Below, one piece after another: positions 47,228 to 54,968 of a stretch of 56,309 nucleotides of DNA. The notes below the pieces were generated by a model. The model was not told where the DNA came from and did no database searches. It saw only the letters and a list, made by a program, of their open reading frames with translations. Position 1 is the stretch's first letter. The number at the start of each line of letters is the position of its first letter. The translations under genes were made by a program, and so were the position numbers. Source of the stretch: a virus; the IMG/VR virus record IMGVR_UViG_3300020465_000022, positions 1-56,309 of that record. One strand, given 5' to 3'.

Positions 47228-48277
47228 ATGGCATCAGGATCAACATTAACAGTAAGCGGTGGAACTAACATGGTTCAAGTTGTCGCTAATACCGACACAG
47301 TTCAACCTGCTGATTATGATAACATGATTGCAAATGTATATAGGCAACTAGGTGCACCTAATGATGTTACATTGGGCTCATATACACTTAGTACTGTTTA
47401 TGGTTACAACAATGCAACAGGTAGTTTAGATGCCGCAACAGGCGAAACTATTAATGCTAGTAGCACAGACAATGGTTATAAAAACTTACAGGACGAGGTA
47501 CAGTCCTTAGCAACATTCTTAGGTTTAACATTAACAGGTAATTCAGGTTCAGACAGAACAAGCAGTAATACAATTACAGCCGCTGACTGGAACAACTTGA
47601 TGACTGATGTTAAAGCATGTTTTGATGCAAGAGTGGCTGTTCCATCAAGTAGTTTAACAACAGATGCCGCAGACACTAGCACAAGAACAAGTGCATGGGG
47701 TAATGCCGCAACAAACGAAGTCACACATCAATTCACAATGACGTTTCCAAGTGAAGCGGCAAGTAGAGGATTTTTTAACTCAGGTGGTGAAGTATTATTT
47801 ACAGGTTCACGTTCAGGTGGTACATCAGGTAGTGCCGCAGGAACAATTGGTTCTCAGAATGCAAACTGGACTTCATTGTTAAGTGCTATGGGTACATTAA
47901 CATTTAACTTAGATGATTTAGTAAGTTCAGGATCTACAGGCACAAGTGCTAACAAAGGTTTTTATGAACTAACAACTAGTTTCCAAACACTCTATACCAA
48001 AACAGGTTCAGGTGCATATTCAAGTAACTATTACAGAATTCAAGGTAAAGTTGACAGTACAACAAACCCAACAGTATTAACATTTAAAACAATATTTAGA
48101 GATGACCACGCATTAGGTTCAGGTGTTGGACCTGACGGTGTTGCTGGCAACTCAGATGACACACAAGGTTATGTTGATAGTGTTGACGGTACATTAACAA
48201 GTACAGTTCAAACTAAAAGAGCAAATAACGGTGTAACACATGCCGCTCCAACAACTGCTACAACAAGCGAACTATAA
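47228..48277 (+). CDS. Virion structural protein (phage tail/fibre region)
   Basis: The 349-residue protein is rich in Ser/Thr/Gly and beta-prone, with VQPADYDNMIANVYRQLGAPNDV near the N-terminus, TAADWNNLMTDVKACFDAR (~118-136) and THQFTMTFPSEAASRGFFNSGGEVLFTGSR (~167-196). It ends with an acidic calcium-site-like stretch (GPDGVAGNSDDTQGYVDS). Similar proteins are found with fibre genes in marine T4-like phages. It is the last gene before the terminator at 48301-48328. Confidence 0.7.
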   Translation: MASGSTLTVSGGTNMVQVVANTDTVQPADYDNMIANVYRQLGAPNDVTLGSYTLSTVYGYNNATGSLDAATGETINASSTDNGYKNLQDEVQSLATFLGLTLTGNSGSDRTSSNTITAADWNNLMTDVKACFDARVAVPSSSLTTDAADTSTRTSAWGNAATNEVTHQFTMTFPSEAASRGFFNSGGEVLFTGSRSGGTSGSAAGTIGSQNANWTSLLSAMGTLTFNLDDLVSSGSTGTSANKGFYELTTSFQTLYTKTGSGAYSSNYYRIQGKVDSTTNPTVLTFKTIFRDDHALGSGVGPDGVAGNSDDTQGYVDSVDGTLTSTVQTKRANNGVTHAAPTTATTSEL

Positions 48278-48300
48278 TAACAGACAAATATTAAAACTTA

Positions 48301-48328
48301 AAGCCAGTTCATAGTAACTGGCTTTTTT
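48301..48328 (+). terminator. Rho-independent terminator ending the virion operon
   Basis: A perfect 9-bp stem AAGCCAGTT/AACTGGCTT (48301-48309, 48316-48324) with a 6-nt loop runs into TTTT. It lies 24 nt after the stop of the last structural gene and directly before the next late promoter. Confidence 0.88.
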
Positions 48329-48334
48329 GTGACT

Positions 48335-48342
48335 AATAAATA
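48335..48342 (+). promoter_or_regulatory. Late promoter box AATAAATA of the glycan-related operon
   Basis: AATAAATA lies 6 nt after the terminator's T-run. The ATG at 48348 starts 6 nt after the box and there is no Shine-Dalgarno, so the message is probably leaderless. The palindrome position is occupied by the terminator instead. Confidence 0.6.
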
Positions 48343-48347
48343 TGAGT

Positions 48348-48707
48348 ATGTCGTCTAAACTAACAAAAGCATTAGAATTTGCTAATTATCGTAGAACGTT
48401 AAATGTTCAGCATAATAATTTAAAAGCAAAAGTCCAAACACTATTAAGTTACAGCATTAATGGTGGAACATTTCAAATAGACCAAGTATTGATATCGTTT
48501 GTAAAAACATTGTTAGACCAAGAACACACAAAAGCAGTATTGCTTGACATATACAATAACCCAATTCAAATTGAACTCGAAGAGTTCTTAGAGGAAATTA
48601 CATCACGTTACTTTGAAGCAACAAATGAATATCATGCAGAATACGAAAAATTAAAGAAGAGCAGAAAAGTACATAAGTTGATTGATTTAGATATCGATGA
48701 TACATGA
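48348..48707 (+). CDS. Small conserved helical protein, unknown
   Basis: The 119-residue protein is predicted all-helical: LTKALEFANYRRTLNVQHNNLKAKVQTLLSYSING, then FQIDQVLISFVKTLLDQEHTKAVLLDIYNNPI, then EEFLEEITSRYFEATNEYHAEYEKLKK. No enzyme motif is seen. It resembles a hypothetical protein type common after fibre genes in marine T4-like phages. I prefer the ATG at 48348 to the one at 48342, because the latter lies within the late -10 box and 48348 fits the 5-nt spacing. It overlaps the phosphomannomutase start by 11 nt. Confidence 0.65.
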   Translation: MSSKLTKALEFANYRRTLNVQHNNLKAKVQTLLSYSINGGTFQIDQVLISFVKTLLDQEHTKAVLLDIYNNPIQIELEEFLEEITSRYFEATNEYHAEYEKLKKSRKVHKLIDLDIDDT

Positions 48708-49392
48708 TTATATATTTGATGTTGACGGTACATTAACACCTAGCAGAGGAATAATAGACCCATCATTTAAAACAGAGTTTTTAAACTTTGCATTCAAGCA
48801 TAGAGTATTCTTAGTCACAGGCAGTGACAGACAAAAAACAATAGAACAATTAGGACGTGATGTATATCATGCATGTATGAGAGTGTATAATTGTAGTGGT
48901 AACAGCAGATGGATTAGAGACAGGGAACTGTATTACAGCGATTGGGAGTTGCCTATAGATCCAAGACAATGGTTACAATTTAAGTTAGACCACAGTCCTT
49001 TTGAATTACGCACAGGAACACATTTTGAAAACAGAATAGGCATGTGTAATTTTAGTATAGTAGGACGTGGTGCAAATCAAGAACAACGCAAACAGTATTA
49101 TGAATATGATTGCAAACATAAAGAAAGAGAAACAATAGCAAAACAGTTTAATGAAAAGTATCCAGACTTACAAGCAGATGTAGGAGGAGAGACAGGCATA
49201 GACATATTTCCAAAAGGCTGTAACAAAGCACAAGTAATAAAAGAGTTTAGCAATATAGAAAGAATAAAGTTCTATGGTGACAGAACAGATCCTGCAGGCA
49301 ACGATTATCCTTTAGCAAAACTGTTACAACCACATCAAGTGTTTGCAGTTAAAGATTGGAAACACACAAGGAGATTGTTAAGAAATGAGTAA
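48697..49392 (+). CDS. Phosphomannomutase-like HAD enzyme (eukaryotic PMM type)
   Basis: The 231-residue protein carries the PMM family signature in order: nucleophile FDVDGTLTPSR (Asp8, Asp10), RIGMCNFSIVGRGA (~109-122), GGETGIDIFPKGCNKAQVI (~163-181) and FYGDRTDPAGNDYPLA (~192-207). PMMs of this family interconvert mannose-6-P and mannose-1-P, the step towards GDP-mannose. Length is close to the family's ~245. It is followed with 8-nt overlap by a glycosyltransferase-like gene. The cap loop KTVxxQLG is shortened to KTIEQLG, and a Cys replaces the usual Trp in PxGWDK. Activity is likely but not certain. Confidence 0.85.
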   Translation: MIHDYIFDVDGTLTPSRGIIDPSFKTEFLNFAFKHRVFLVTGSDRQKTIEQLGRDVYHACMRVYNCSGNSRWIRDRELYYSDWELPIDPRQWLQFKLDHSPFELRTGTHFENRIGMCNFSIVGRGANQEQRKQYYEYDCKHKERETIAKQFNEKYPDLQADVGGETGIDIFPKGCNKAQVIKEFSNIERIKFYGDRTDPAGNDYPLAKLLQPHQVFAVKDWKHTRRLLRNE

Positions 49393-50275
49393 AGGGTTCT
49401 TGATGTTTGCTCACAACAACGATGAGATAGATTATCTCAAGTTGGCAACAGTAAATGCTATGCTAATAAAACAAAACTGTGATATACAAAACGTTACAGT
49501 TGTTACCAATAAAGCAAGTTATGATTATACAGTATCACAACTAGGAAAAGACTTTGTTGATAAAGCAATAAACAATATTGTATTTGTAGAAAAAGACAAG
49601 CATTTTAAATATGCCAATCAAAGATTATTCAAAGACACAAGTCATACTATTAAGCCACTTCCATTTTACAATTTAGACAGATGTGATGCATATGATATAA
49701 GTCCATATGACGAAACAATTATGATAGATGCTGACTATTTAATTTTAAGTAATGCATTAAATTCTTGTTGGGGTCACAACAATGAACTTATGATGAATTG
49801 GAAATATGAAGACATAATGTATGAAAGAGAAGATGACAGTTTAAAAAGATTACACCCAACGGGTATCACAATGTATTGGGCAACAGTAGTATATTTTCAA
49901 AAGACAGAATTTACAAGACAGTTTTTTGAAACTGTAAAACATGTAAGAGACAATAGTAGATATTATCAAGATGTTTACAAATGGCCCGGTTCATTATATC
50001 GTAATGATTATAGTTTTAGTGTTGCGGCACACATGTTAGGTGGCTTTGAGGATAAAGCAATACCACAACTTCCAGTGCCTTCATTATACAAAACTTTCGA
50101 CACAGATGATGTACATTCAGCACCAGCAAAGAATGAACTAATATTTTATCTTGAGAAACCAAAAAGTTTAGGCGACTTTATGTTATGTAGATGGAGGCAC
50201 CTGGATATTCATGTTATGAATAAATGGGCATTAAATAGAATAAGCGAACAGTTATTGGAGTATGCTAATGCGTAA
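49385..50275 (+). CDS. Glycosyltransferase-like protein 1 (GT-A, DxD)
   Basis: The 296-residue protein opens KGFLMFAHNNDEIDYLKLA, then VTVVTNKAS, and has a DxD metal site MIDADYL (Asp115, Asp117), the layout of GT-A fold nucleotide-sugar transferases. A C-terminal half with GITMYWATVVYFQKTEFTRQFF, and later DYSFSVAAHMLGG, likely forms the acceptor side. It is paralogous to the gene at 52490-53353 (same opening, DxD and SFxxAxxxLGG segments). Sugar and acceptor are unknown; the phosphomannomutase next door hints at mannose-derived donors. Confidence 0.75.
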   Translation: MSKGFLMFAHNNDEIDYLKLATVNAMLIKQNCDIQNVTVVTNKASYDYTVSQLGKDFVDKAINNIVFVEKDKHFKYANQRLFKDTSHTIKPLPFYNLDRCDAYDISPYDETIMIDADYLILSNALNSCWGHNNELMMNWKYEDIMYEREDDSLKRLHPTGITMYWATVVYFQKTEFTRQFFETVKHVRDNSRYYQDVYKWPGSLYRNDYSFSVAAHMLGGFEDKAIPQLPVPSLYKTFDTDDVHSAPAKNELIFYLEKPKSLGDFMLCRWRHLDIHVMNKWALNRISEQLLEYANA

Positions 50276-50456
50276 AAAGAAACCACCTCAATTAGGAGAC
50301 TACATAGAACATACATGTAGACTTAATGGAACTTTTGAAGGCACAGTGGTACAACTATTAGGTATGCAATTTGTATATGAAACTGGTGATGGTAATACTC
50401 GTTTTTGTTTGTATAAAGAAGATTGGAAACACATAGATGAAGATAATAATTGCTAA
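50268..50456 (+). CDS. Small basic/beta protein, unknown
   Basis: The 62-residue protein starts at ATG 50268 with GGAG 7 nt upstream; an ATG at 50262 is too close to that site. It has a basic start (MRKKKPP) and a beta-rich body LGDYIEHTCRLNGTFEGTVVQLLGMQFVYE that resembles a small SH3-like barrel. It overlaps both neighbours (8 and 20 nt). No function is assigned. Confidence 0.55.
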   Translation: MRKKKPPQLGDYIEHTCRLNGTFEGTVVQLLGMQFVYETGDGNTRFCLYKEDWKHIDEDNNC

Positions 50457-51039
50457 TTATAGAACAGGGTCATCAGTGTTTGCCAGAAGCATTGGTGGGG
50501 ACGGCAATGAATATTTACATTCTAAAACTAGAGCAGTAACAGGATTTGTTGGTCCTACTAAAAATACACATGTGTATAAAGTAATGCCTGACCAATTTGG
50601 TTTCGAAGATTACTATTCAAAATTTAGAGATTTATATTTGAGACCTGCAGAAAAAATTTATTATACAGTAAGAAGAGATTTTAATGCACAGATTACAAGC
50701 CACCTATATGCAGGTTTATCATTTGATTGGCACCCGTGGCAACAAATTGCACCAGATGGACTTTATCCAAAAGATTGGGGCAAGAGAATAAATCCTATGT
50801 TTAATACTGACTTACCATTACATCTTCAACAAGCAGAGATGGTAAAATTTGCTTCAAATTTTGCAAAAATGGATTTAAAAAATTTAAAATGGCAAGCAAT
50901 GATTTACAAAGAATTTGGTGGAGAACTTGTTTGGTTAGAAGATAACTTTGACGAAAAGGTTAAATATAAAAGAAGGAAACATATAAATTTACCTAAACTA
51001 GATTTTAGTGTAGACGTAGAGGCATTTTTTAATGAGTGA
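50437..51039 (+). CDS. Sulfotransferase-like protein
   Basis: The 200-residue protein begins MKIIIANYRTGSSVFARSI, resembling the PAPS 5'-phosphosulfate-binding loop (RTGSS) after the first strand of sulfotransferases. A second segment, EKIYYTVRRDFNAQITSHLYAG (~69-90), matches the typical place of the 3'-phosphate motif (RxxxxxxxS: R74...S83 approximate). The rest is poorly conserved by eye. If correct, it would transfer sulfate from PAPS to a glycan or lipid. Overlaps of 20 and 8 nt place it firmly in the glycan-related operon. A P-loop kinase relative is an alternative. Confidence 0.55.
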   Translation: MKIIIANYRTGSSVFARSIGGDGNEYLHSKTRAVTGFVGPTKNTHVYKVMPDQFGFEDYYSKFRDLYLRPAEKIYYTVRRDFNAQITSHLYAGLSFDWHPWQQIAPDGLYPKDWGKRINPMFNTDLPLHLQQAEMVKFASNFAKMDLKNLKWQAMIYKEFGGELVWLEDNFDEKVKYKRRKHINLPKLDFSVDVEAFFNE

Positions 51040-51382
51040 AGATTTTATAATAACATTAATAGCAATAGTTGTACTTGGTGGTGCATTATATCTTAATGTA
51101 GTATTACAAGACACTAAAGCAATGGATATAATGAAAAAAATATTTTGGCCCTTGATAAAATTAAAAGAATGGGTTGATCCAAATCATTGGGCAAATAAAA
51201 TAGGTGAAGGAAGTGGAGCCTATGACAAAGCAAGAAACAGCAAAATAAGAAAATGGGGCGACAGTTTAGAAGGCTGGCGATGGTGGACATGGCAAATTGT
51301 AGGTGGAGGTATTACACTTATTGTAATTGAATTTTTACTTAACATCACAATTGGTTACTCAATACTACCTTGGAGATGGTAA
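51032..51382 (+). CDS. Two-helix membrane protein, unknown
   Basis: The 116-residue protein has an N-terminal membrane helix (IITLIAIVVLGGALYLNVVL, ~6-25), a middle segment rich in Trp and charged residues (WPLIKLKEWVDPNHW, WGDSLEGWRWWTW), and a second helix (IVGGGITLIVIEFLLNITIGY, ~88-108). This topology would suit a holin-like or inner-membrane anchor protein, but nothing specific supports lysis. It shares 8 nt with the upstream gene and one base with the exported protein downstream. Confidence 0.6.
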   Translation: MSEDFIITLIAIVVLGGALYLNVVLQDTKAMDIMKKIFWPLIKLKEWVDPNHWANKIGEGSGAYDKARNSKIRKWGDSLEGWRWWTWQIVGGGITLIVIEFLLNITIGYSILPWRW

Positions 51383-51861
51383 TGAAAGGAAAAATAATTA
51401 TGTGGGGTGCAATTTTAGGTTTAGCATTATTAATGTTTTTACCAACAGCAAGTGCCATGACAAAAGAAGAAATTAAACAATATGTACAGGATCAACCATT
51501 TGATTTTAAACAAATGAGTCAAGATGCTGATGCATATAAAACTTTGTTGTTTAGAGAACGAGAAAGAAGATTGCAGTTTGTTGAAATAGACATATATCCA
51601 ACGCCAATAGAACGTAGAAGGTATTATATTTTAAATGCTATAGATGTTGGCATGACTATATGGGCATTGAACAATAGAGACAATATTAAAGAAGGTAATT
51701 TTTTATTAAGTAATGATCCAAGTAATAGAGCATTAATAACAAATAAATTAATGACAATACCTATATACCAAAATATGAATCGACCACAAGTAGTAGTAAT
51801 GAATCATATTACAGGTTTTGTAGTAGTAAGAAATTTGTATGTTATAGCGGAGCATGACTAA
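51382..51861 (+). CDS. Exported/periplasmic protein, unknown
   Basis: The 159-residue protein starts at ATG 51382 (GGAG at 51372-51375; TAATG junction) and has a signal peptide ending LPTASA, cleaved before MTKEE (~residue 25). The mature part contains RRYYILNAIDVGMTIWALNNRDNIKEGNFLLSNDP, a pattern seen in small membrane proteins of marine bacteria and phages whose second half is hydrophobic (~110-140). The function is unknown. A periplasmic or inner-membrane location during infection is inferred. Confidence 0.62.
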   Translation: MKGKIIMWGAILGLALLMFLPTASAMTKEEIKQYVQDQPFDFKQMSQDADAYKTLLFRERERRLQFVEIDIYPTPIERRRYYILNAIDVGMTIWALNNRDNIKEGNFLLSNDPSNRALITNKLMTIPIYQNMNRPQVVVMNHITGFVVVRNLYVIAEHD

Positions 51862-52091
51862 TGGTAAAAAAATATATACACGTTAATCAACACAAGATTA
51901 GAAGCAACTTAAAACACGGCACCAACGAGCCAGTAATTACAATTAAAGAAGGACGTAATAACACATACTGTCATGAAGTAGAAGTTAAAGGACCTAGTAA
52001 AGTTGTATATGGTGAAGAAGGTAAAAAATTATTATCGTGTGGTGCTAGAGTAGTAATAGAAACAGAAAGCGATATAGAGATTGTAAGATGA
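51861..52091 (+). CDS. Conserved small protein of marine T4-like phages
   Basis: The 76-residue protein reads VKKYIHVNQHKIRSNLKHG, ITIKEGRNNTYCHEVEVKGPSKVVYG and LLSCGARVVIETESDIEIV, a strongly patterned beta protein. I recognise this type as a near-universal hypothetical protein of marine T4-like phages. No function is known. It starts on the last base of the preceding stop, and its own stop overlaps the next start (ATGA). Confidence 0.75.
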   Translation: MVKKYIHVNQHKIRSNLKHGTNEPVITIKEGRNNTYCHEVEVKGPSKVVYGEEGKKLLSCGARVVIETESDIEIVR

Positions 52092-52264
52092 CATGGAATA
52101 ACAGTGACAGTTGGCAGAAAAATTCAGACGAGTGGGTCAAAGCAGTAGAGGAGTCACGCAAACTTAAAGAAGCAAAACGTAATGCAGTATGTGACCACGA
52201 TGACTTTGGCTGGTGTGAAGTATGTTTAACAACTGTTGATGGGGAAAAATTAGAACCGGTATGA
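52088..52264 (+). CDS. 58-residue zinc-finger-like protein
   Basis: ATG at 52088 overlaps the upstream stop (ATGA) and the gene ends TGA at 52262-52264, overlapping the next ATG the same way. The product is hydrophilic, with Trp-rich WNNSDSWQKNSDEWVKAVEESRK and then CDHDDFGWCEVC, a C-x-H...C-x2-C pattern that could bind one zinc. The perfect ATGA coupling on both sides supports a real gene. Confidence 0.65.
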   Translation: MTWNNSDSWQKNSDEWVKAVEESRKLKEAKRNAVCDHDDFGWCEVCLTTVDGEKLEPV

Positions 52265-52497
52265 GAACAATAGCAAAGGGTGAAAAGTTTAGAGTATTAG
52301 AACACAGAGTATTTGGGTTAAATATGAATCCTTTTCGATATTATATATTAGAGGATAACAGAGAAGCAACCAGAACTCAAGGTGTAGATTACAATGTAAA
52401 AATTAGTTACTTCTATTGGTACACAGAACCTATGATGAAATTATACTGTCACGATATATTCGATGATGTATTTGCACAAGGCGTTTGGCATGGATAA
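52261..52497 (+). CDS. Small conserved protein, unknown
   Basis: The 78-residue protein is beta-rich and aromatic: EKFRVLEHRVFGLNMNPFRYYILED, then YNVKISYFYWYTEPMMKLYCHDIFDDVFAQG. No motif is recognised. It is coupled by ATGA to the preceding gene and overlaps glycosyltransferase-like protein 2 by 8 nt, so it is part of the same operon. Confidence 0.58.
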   Translation: MRTIAKGEKFRVLEHRVFGLNMNPFRYYILEDNREATRTQGVDYNVKISYFYWYTEPMMKLYCHDIFDDVFAQGVWHG

Positions 52498-53353
52498 AGG
52501 TTATATAGTAATTGCACAAAACAACGACACAACTGATTATCTAGAACAGGCGTATGCCCTTGCATTAAATTTAAAACTTACACAGAGTACTGTAAGCAAT
52601 CTAACAGTATGTGTAGATGACAAAACTAAAAAATTAATTAAACAAAAGCACAAAGATATATTTGACCATATAGTAGATATACCTTGGAATGACCAGGCTA
52701 AAGATGCCGAATGGAAAATTAATAACAAATGGAAATATTATTACATGACTCCTTATAAGGAAACTGTAATACTAGATACAGATATGATATTCCCAAATGA
52801 TGTAAGTCATTGGTGGGATATGTTAAGCGAAAAAGATATATGGGCATGTACCAATGTAAAAACATACAGAGGTGAACCTATAGAAGATTATCATTATAGA
52901 TTACATTTAAAAAATAATAAAATGCCAAATGTATATACAGCATTCTTTTATTTTAAACAATGTCCATTAGCAGAAGAATTTTTTAAAATGTCTCAAACTA
53001 TATTTGAAAATTGGGAAAGATTTTATTTTAAATATATGCCAAAAGGTAAACCAGATTGGCTAAGTGCTGATGTGGCATTTAGTTTAGCAATACAACTATT
53101 AGGAATAGAAGATAAAACAACAATGGATCATATGACAGAGTTACCTACGTTTATACATATGAAAAGTAGAATACAAAATATACCAACAAGTTTTATGGAA
53201 GAGGATTGGACAAAAAGTATTCCTACATATTATAACAGTTATAACAATTTTAAAATAGGTAACTTTCAGATAACACAACCTTTTCATTATGTTGAAAAGC
53301 ATTGGATGGACAAAGACAAGATTACACAAATGGAGATGGCATGGCAGAATTAA
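52490..53353 (+). CDS. Glycosyltransferase-like protein 2 (GT-A, DxD), paralogue of protein 1
   Basis: From the ATG at 52490 (287 residues) the N-terminus DKGYIVIAQNNDTTDYLEQAYALA aligns with GF(L/M)FAHNNDEIDYLKLA of the gene at 49385. LTVCVDD follows, then the metal site VILDTDMIF (Asp96, Asp98), and VYTAFFYFKQCPLAEEFF parallels the paralogue's MYWATVVYFQKTEFTRQFF. This supports a GT-A fold transferase. An upstream in-frame ATG at 52463 would add nine residues absent from the paralogue. The acceptor is unknown. Confidence 0.75.
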   Translation: MDKGYIVIAQNNDTTDYLEQAYALALNLKLTQSTVSNLTVCVDDKTKKLIKQKHKDIFDHIVDIPWNDQAKDAEWKINNKWKYYYMTPYKETVILDTDMIFPNDVSHWWDMLSEKDIWACTNVKTYRGEPIEDYHYRLHLKNNKMPNVYTAFFYFKQCPLAEEFFKMSQTIFENWERFYFKYMPKGKPDWLSADVAFSLAIQLLGIEDKTTMDHMTELPTFIHMKSRIQNIPTSFMEEDWTKSIPTYYNSYNNFKIGNFQITQPFHYVEKHWMDKDKITQMEMAWQN

Positions 53354-53949
53354 CACCAGGCGAAAAACTTGCATTACTAAAAAAAGAACATGGCTCTTTG
53401 AAAGAGGCAGAAAAACAAAGAACAGATACAACGTTTCTTGTGTATAATGATGAGGGTATAATATTTTATAAAAGTCATGAAAGACCCGAAGATATGCGTA
53501 AGCATAAAAATAAAAAGTTAGTAGAAATGGAAACTAATGCAGTATCGTTTATGGACGAAGAAGGAAGAAGTGTAGCAGAATTTATAGTCGAAGAAAATGA
53601 TGATGGTATTCCATACGTTACATTTAAGCCTGTGGATAAACCTACATATGATGTAGAACAAGAATTTTTAACTGAAGTAAAAGAGTATAAAGAAGATGAT
53701 AAGTGGGATATAATGATTAATGTACAACAAAGCAAGTTTACTGTTACATTAAATTCCAAAAAGAAAGTAAAAGAAAATATTGTTTTGTATATTACGTCTC
53801 CAGGCGACCCACATATACTGTACGAAAAATTAAATATCAATATTAATGATTTACAAAACTTAAAAATAATGAATTTTAAAAAGGACTATAACCTAAACGA
53901 TTTTAGCATTTACACAAGGAAATTATATGATAAATATGTGCGTAGTTAA
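53341..53949 (+). CDS. Conserved phage protein, unknown
   Basis: The 202-residue protein starts at ATG 53341 with GGAG ~6 nt upstream, inside the end of the glycosyltransferase gene (13-nt overlap). It has a helical N-terminus (ELTPGEKLALLKKEHGSLKEAEKQ), a beta-rich middle (FLVYNDEGIIFYKS, AEFIVEENDDGIPYVTFKPV) and a C-terminal beta/helix region (YITSPGDPHILYEKLNI). No family is recognised. The late box for the next gene lies in its last codons. Confidence 0.6.
   Translation: MAELTPGEKLALLKKEHGSLKEAEKQRTDTTFLVYNDEGIIFYKSHERPEDMRKHKNKKLVEMETNAVSFMDEEGRSVAEFIVEENDDGIPYVTFKPVDKPTYDVEQEFLTEVKEYKEDDKWDIMINVQQSKFTVTLNSKKKVKENIVLYITSPGDPHILYEKLNININDLQNLKIMNFKKDYNLNDFSIYTRKLYDKYVRS
53929..53936 (+). 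promoter_or_regulatory. Late promoter box GATAAATA inside the 3' end of a gene
   Basis: GATAAATA lies 33 nt before the ATG at 53970 and has no upstream palindrome. The leader contains AGGA. It lies in coding sequence (DKY), so chance occurrence is possible; the 20-nt gap after the stop, the largest in this operon, favours real use. Confidence 0.45.
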
Positions 53950-53969
53950 TTTTTTTACAGGACAAGCAC

Positions 53970-54968
53970 ATGGCAAAGATAGATGTCACCGAATTAGACA
54001 TATTTTACATATCGTATGACGAACCCAACTGTGAAGAGCATTGGGCAGATTTATTAAACAAAGTACCTTGGGCAAAGAGGGTACACGGCGTCAAAGGCTT
54101 TGATAAAGCACACAAGACTGCCGCAGAACAATCCGAAACAGAAAGATTTATAACCGTAGACGGTGACAACATCGTTATGGATGATTTCTTTGAACAAGTT
54201 TTAGAGGTTCCCGACACAGACCATGACGGGAACAACATATCAGAAAGTATTTTTAGTTGGAATGCTAAGAATATACTGAACGGTCTAGTATATGGTAATG
54301 GCGGACTTAAATGTTGGCCCACCGAATACACAAAGACCATACGAACTCACGAAGCCGCCGATGATGGAGAAGGAATGGAGTTTTGTTGGAAACTTAACTA
54401 CATACAACTGAATGACACATTCAGTGAAGTGCATCAAACAGCCAGTCCGTTCCAAGCCTTCAGGGCAGGCTTTCGTGAGGGAGTTAAAATGAGTTTAGAC
54501 CAAGGTAAGCGAATCAGTCCTGATGAGTTTATACAAAAAGTGTGGTGGCAAAACTATAACAGATTACAGACATGGTGTAACATAGGCAGTGATGTAGAGA
54601 ATGGCTTATGGGCAATCTATGGAGCAAGATTAGGATGTAAGATGACAGTTTTAAGCGATTGGAACACTAATCAAATATCAGACTTTGAATGGTTTAAAGA
54701 ATTCTTTGATAGCGACATACTACCTCGTTTTCCAGGAGACGAACTTTGTAAGTACACAAAAGTTACATGGAACAAAGAGATGTTAGAAATAGCAATTAAA
54801 GATTTAGGAGCAGAATTAAACGACAACATTAATGAAATGATGTTGTTTGATCCGGATCCTCAGATGTGTAAATTCTTTAAAAAGACTTTTGTTAATCCAA
54901 GACGTTGGGGAGCAATGGTTAGAGAAACACAGATACAAGAATTATTAGAAAAAGGATTATTACAATGA
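53970..54968 (+). CDS. Glycosyltransferase-like protein 3 (DxD)
   Basis: The 332-residue protein has an N-terminal LDIFYISYDEPNCEEHWADLL, then RVHGVKGF and a DxD site ITVDGDN (Asp64, Asp66), followed by a FSWNAKNILNGLVYGNGGLKCWP segment. It resembles GT-A-like proteins recurrent in marine T4-like phages, unrelated by eye to the two transferases upstream. Base composition is less AT-rich than in the genes before it, especially 53970-54500. Substrate is unknown. It ends overlapping the barrel gene by 4 nt (ATGA). Confidence 0.68.
   Translation: MAKIDVTELDIFYISYDEPNCEEHWADLLNKVPWAKRVHGVKGFDKAHKTAAEQSETERFITVDGDNIVMDDFFEQVLEVPDTDHDGNNISESIFSWNAKNILNGLVYGNGGLKCWPTEYTKTIRTHEAADDGEGMEFCWKLNYIQLNDTFSEVHQTASPFQAFRAGFREGVKMSLDQGKRISPDEFIQKVWWQNYNRLQTWCNIGSDVENGLWAIYGARLGCKMTVLSDWNTNQISDFEWFKEFFDSDILPRFPGDELCKYTKVTWNKEMLEIAIKDLGAELNDNINEMMLFDPDPQMCKFFKKTFVNPRRWGAMVRETQIQELLEKGLLQ

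Noticed and set aside
52463-52489. Upstream ATG for glycosyltransferase-like protein 2
   Set aside because: It adds nine residues not found in the paralogue at 49385 and lies deeper in the preceding gene; 52490 aligns with the paralogue's start.
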